Assembly (NCBI GenBank): GCA_016719055.1
Contig: JADKAW010000015.1
Span: forward strand, 62,001-126,000
DNA from: Candidatus Rhodoferax mariagerensis
GTDB lineage: Bacteria > Pseudomonadota > Gammaproteobacteria > Burkholderiales > Burkholderiaceae_C
DNA: 64,000 nucleotides
Direction: 5' to 3'
Made by a program: the position numbers and the translations under genes. How positions within the stretch are numbered: the first letter of the stretch is position 1; every line of letters begins with the position of its first letter. The notes beneath the pieces were generated by a model. That model saw only the letters and a list, made by a program, of their open reading frames with translations. It did not search any database and was not told where the DNA came from. This document shows positions 61,458-64,000 of this stretch, one piece after another.

Positions 61458-64000
61458 CTATTCCTGCGATGCCCCGCCGCGCCCCAGCAAGCGCCCAAAC
61501 AGCCGCCGCACCCAGCCCCCAAAATCATCCACCACGGTAAACACCGCCGGAATCACCAGCAAACTCAGCACGGTCGAGGTCATCAGCCCGCCGATCACGG
61601 CCACCGCCATCGGCGAGCGAAAGCTGCTGTCGGCCGCGCCCCAGCCCACCGCAATCGGCAACATGCCCGCACCCATGGCCAGCGTGGTCATGATGACCGG
61701 GCGGGCGCGCTTGTGGCAGGCATCGATCAGCGCGTCGTGTCGGCTCATCGGTGCCACCACCGGGTGGCCGTCGCTGCCGTCGTGCCCGCGGCGCGCCACG
61801 ATGGCGTACTCCACCAGCAAAATCGAGTTTTTGGTGGCAATGCCCATCAGCATGATCAGCCCGATCAGCGACGGCATCGAAAAACTCATGCCGGTGCCCA
61901 GCAGCGCCACAAACGCGCCGCCCAAGGACAGCGGCAGCGCGGTCAGGATGGTGAACGGGTGCAAAAAGTCCTTGAACAGCAGCACCAGCACAATGTAGAT
62001 GCACAAAATGCCGGTCAGCATGGCCAGGCCAAAGCTGGCAAACAGCTCGTCCATCACCTCGGCATCACCCAGCGCCAGTTGCTTGACACCCGGCGGCAGC
62101 GACGTGATTGACGGCAGTTTGGCGACAGCCTCGGTCACATCGCCCAGCGGCGCGCCTGACAGTTCAATCTCAAAGGTGATGTTGCGCGAACGGTTGAGCC
62201 GGTCGATCACCGCCGGGCCACCGGTGAGCGACAGGCTGGCCACCTGGCTGAGCATCACCGGCCCCTTGAGCCCCGGCACCGCCAGCCGTCCCAGCAAGTC
62301 CAGGTCTTGCCGCGCCGCATCGGCCAGTTTGACCACAATCGGCACCTGGCGCTGGCTCAAATTGAGCTTGGCCAGGCCGGCATCAAAGTCCCCCACGGTG
62401 GCGATGCGCAGCGTCTCGCCAATGGCGCTGCTGGTCACACCCAGGTCGGCAGCGCGGGCAAAGTCGGGGCGCACCGCAATTTCGGTACGGATCAGGCTGG
62501 CGCTTGATGCAATTTGCCCCAGGCCGGGGATGGTGCGCAGGTCTTTTTCAACCGCCGTGGCGGCCGTGGCCAGCGCCAGCGGGTCTTCGCCGGTCAGCAC
62601 CAGCAGGTATTTTTCGCCCGAGCCGCCCAGACCCACCTTGCTGCGCACCCCCGGCAATTCGGCCAGCGCGGCACGGATTTCGTTCTCGATGCCCTGTTTG
62701 CGCGGGCGTTTGCCGCGCTCGGTCAACAACACGGTGAGCGTGGCCTTGCGCACCTCAGACGCGCCTTGCGGTGCAAACGGGTCCGAACCCGCCGCGCCGC
62801 CACCGATGGTTGTGTAGACGCTTTGCACCGTGGCCAGTTTGGTCACCAGCAGGCGCGCGGCCTCGGCCGCGGCACGGGTTTGCGCCAGCGTGGCACCCGG
62901 TGGCAGTTCCAGATTGATCTGGGTTTGTGAGTTGTCGTCGGGCGGAATAAAGCCTTTGGGCAACAGCGGAATCAGCATCAGCGAGCCAACAAAAAACGCG
63001 CCGGCCGCGGCCATGGTGAGCCAGCGGTGGCTCAAGGCCCAGTCGCTCCAGCGCAGGTAGCGCGCCATCCACCAGGGCTCCTGGTGCTGCTGGGCGCTGG
63101 GTTTCATCACATAGGCGGCCATCATCGGCGTCAGGGCACGCGCCACCACCAGCGAGGCAAACACGGCCAGCGCCGCAGTCCAGCCAAACTGCTTGAAAAA
63201 CTTGCCCGGAATGCCGGCCATGAAGGCGGTGGGCAAAAACACCGATATCAGCGTGAAGGTGGTGGCAATCACCGCCAGGCCAATTTCGTCGGCCGCTTCC
63301 ATCGCCGCCTGGTAAGGTGTTTTGCCCATGTGCAGGTGGCGCGTGATGTTTTCCACCTCCACAATCGCGTCGTCCACCAGCACACCAATCACCAGCGACA
63401 GGGCCAGCAGCGTGATCACGTTGACCGAAAAGCCCAGGTAACCCATGCCGATAAAAGCCGGAATCACCGACAGCGGCAGCGCCACTGCCGAGACAAAGGT
63501 GGCGCGCCAATTGCGCAAAAACAGCCACACCACCACCACCGCCAGAATCGCGCCCTCGTACAGCAGCACCATCGAGCCGTCGTACTCTTCGGCCACCGGG
63601 GTGACAAAGTCAAACGCCTCGGTCAACACCATGTCGGGGTGCTGTTGCTTGAGTTCGTCCAGCGCCAGCCGCACCGCGGCGCCCACCTCGACCTCGCTGG
63701 CGCCGCGGCTGCGCGACACCTCAAAACCCACCACCGGCACACCGTTGAGCAAGGCCAGCGCACGCGGCTCGGCCACGGTATCCTGCACGCTGGCCACCTG
63801 GTCCAGCCGCAGGCGGCGGCCGTCGCTCAAGGCCAGCTCCAGTTGCGACAGTTCCGCCACGGTCTTGACGGTGGCCAGCGTGCGCATCGGTTGCTCGCTG
63901 CCGCCAATGTCGGCACGGCCCCCGGCGCTCTCCGTCTGCACCTGGCGCAACTGGCGCGAAATGTCGGCAGCGGTGGCACCCAGCGCCTGCAGTTTGAACG
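61458..64000 (-). CDS. RND efflux permease (HAE1/AcrB type), 5' end outside window
   Basis: Inner-membrane, proton-driven drug efflux pump. About 845 of the ~1040 residues are present; the start lies beyond the window edge. It shows SVIPAFIGMGYLGFSVNVIT and LLALSLVIGVLVDDAIVEVE (the conserved GxxVDDAIVxVEN of helix 4), and LISVFLPTAFMAGIPGKFF. The second half has LLVEYAIVARRGH and RARPVIMTTLAMGAGMLPIA. Residues of the proton relay (DD in VDDAI) are visible. Usually such a gene follows a membrane-fusion protein gene, which would be upstream of 64000. Confidence 0.94.
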   Translation of the reverse strand, partial: FKLQALGATAADISRQLRQVQTESAGGRADIGGSEQPMRTLATVKTVAELSQLELALSDGRRLRLDQVASVQDTVAEPRALALLNGVPVVGFEVSRSRGASEVEVGAAVRLALDELKQQHPDMVLTEAFDFVTPVAEEYDGSMVLLYEGAILAVVVVWLFLRNWRATFVSAVALPLSVIPAFIGMGYLGFSVNVITLLALSLVIGVLVDDAIVEVENITRHLHMGKTPYQAAMEAADEIGLAVIATTFTLISVFLPTAFMAGIPGKFFKQFGWTAALAVFASLVVARALTPMMAAYVMKPSAQQHQEPWWMARYLRWSDWALSHRWLTMAAAGAFFVGSLMLIPLLPKGFIPPDDNSQTQINLELPPGATLAQTRAAAEAARLLVTKLATVQSVYTTIGGGAAGSDPFAPQGASEVRKATLTVLLTERGKRPRKQGIENEIRAALAELPGVRSKVGLGGSGEKYLLVLTGEDPLALATAATAVEKDLRTIPGLGQIASSASLIRTEIAVRPDFARAADLGVTSSAIGETLRIATVGDFDAGLAKLNLSQRQVPIVVKLADAARQDLDLLGRLAVPGLKGPVMLSQVASLSLTGGPAVIDRLNRSRNITFEIELSGAPLGDVTEAVAKLPSITSLPPGVKQLALGDAEVMDELFASFGLAMLTGILCIYIVLVLLFKDFLHPFTILTALPLSLGGAFVALLGTGMSFSMPSLIGLIMLMGIATKNSILLVEYAIVARRGHDGSDGHPVVAPMSRHDALIDACHKRARPVIMTTLAMGAGMLPIAVGWGAADSSFRSPMAVAVIGGLMTSTVLSLLVIPAVFTVVDDFGGWVRRLFGRLLGRGGASQE

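Overview
The window looks like the chromosome of a betaproteobacterium of the Comamonadaceae (Rhodoferax/Polaromonas type). This rests on moderately high GC, the protein sequences of accA, cysS, lysC, tilS, glyA, nrdR and recBCD, a ZTP-type leader before glyA, and a dispersed ~50-60 bp repeat that lies both between and inside genes. The genus is an inference.

Layout. 1-1036: ribF. 1037-14136: a decayed accessory region. It holds remnants of restriction and methylation genes (type III Res C-terminus, a cytosine-5 methyltransferase N-terminus, a SAM methyltransferase N-terminus, a truncated metallophosphoesterase), an intact-looking radC and an AAA ATPase/DUF4143 gene flanked by a 54-bp direct repeat. 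It also holds a BREX-type ATPase fragment, a LysE fragment, a Kef-type antiporter with a double universal stress protein, and a wrecked calcium/sodium antiporter. 14137-24257: housekeeping genes (tRNA-Ser, lysC, tilS, accA, a 3-methyladenine glycosylase, cysS, two envelope genes with related C-terminal domains, ppiA, ppiB, lpxH). 24246-31665: a DUF349 gene and a very large AsmA-like DUF748 gene, separated by two long imperfect palindromes. 31707-34617: a lytic transglycosylase, a ZTP riboswitch, glyA and nrdR. 34625-43962: recC-recB-recD, with one frameshift in recB. 44008-45680: a small coiled-coil membrane protein and a Bcr/CflA exporter, divergent around an inverted repeat.

45860-50158 is the best candidate for an undescribed system. 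Four genes are joined by ATGA overlaps: a membrane TPR/zinc-ribbon protein, a GT28-like glycosyltransferase, and two different radical SAM enzymes with SPASM-like cysteine tails. No precursor peptide or transporter is evident. Divergent from it are an internally deleted Acg-type nitroreductase and a TetR regulator behind an operator-like promoter.

51611-60732 is a degenerate integron. The integrase pseudogene reads + (60130-60732). Cassettes with attC sites read away from it on the minus strand (a DUF1877 protein and the BrnT/BrnA toxin-antitoxin pair). Three copies of an unusual mobile unit, an IS91-type transposase paired with a tyrosine recombinase, abut attC or core-site sequences. Two of these copies form a ~1.3 kb near-identical inverted repeat, so the 3.5 kb between them could invert. 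The window ends in a partial RND efflux pump gene (61458-64000), preceded by a suspicious poly-G tract.
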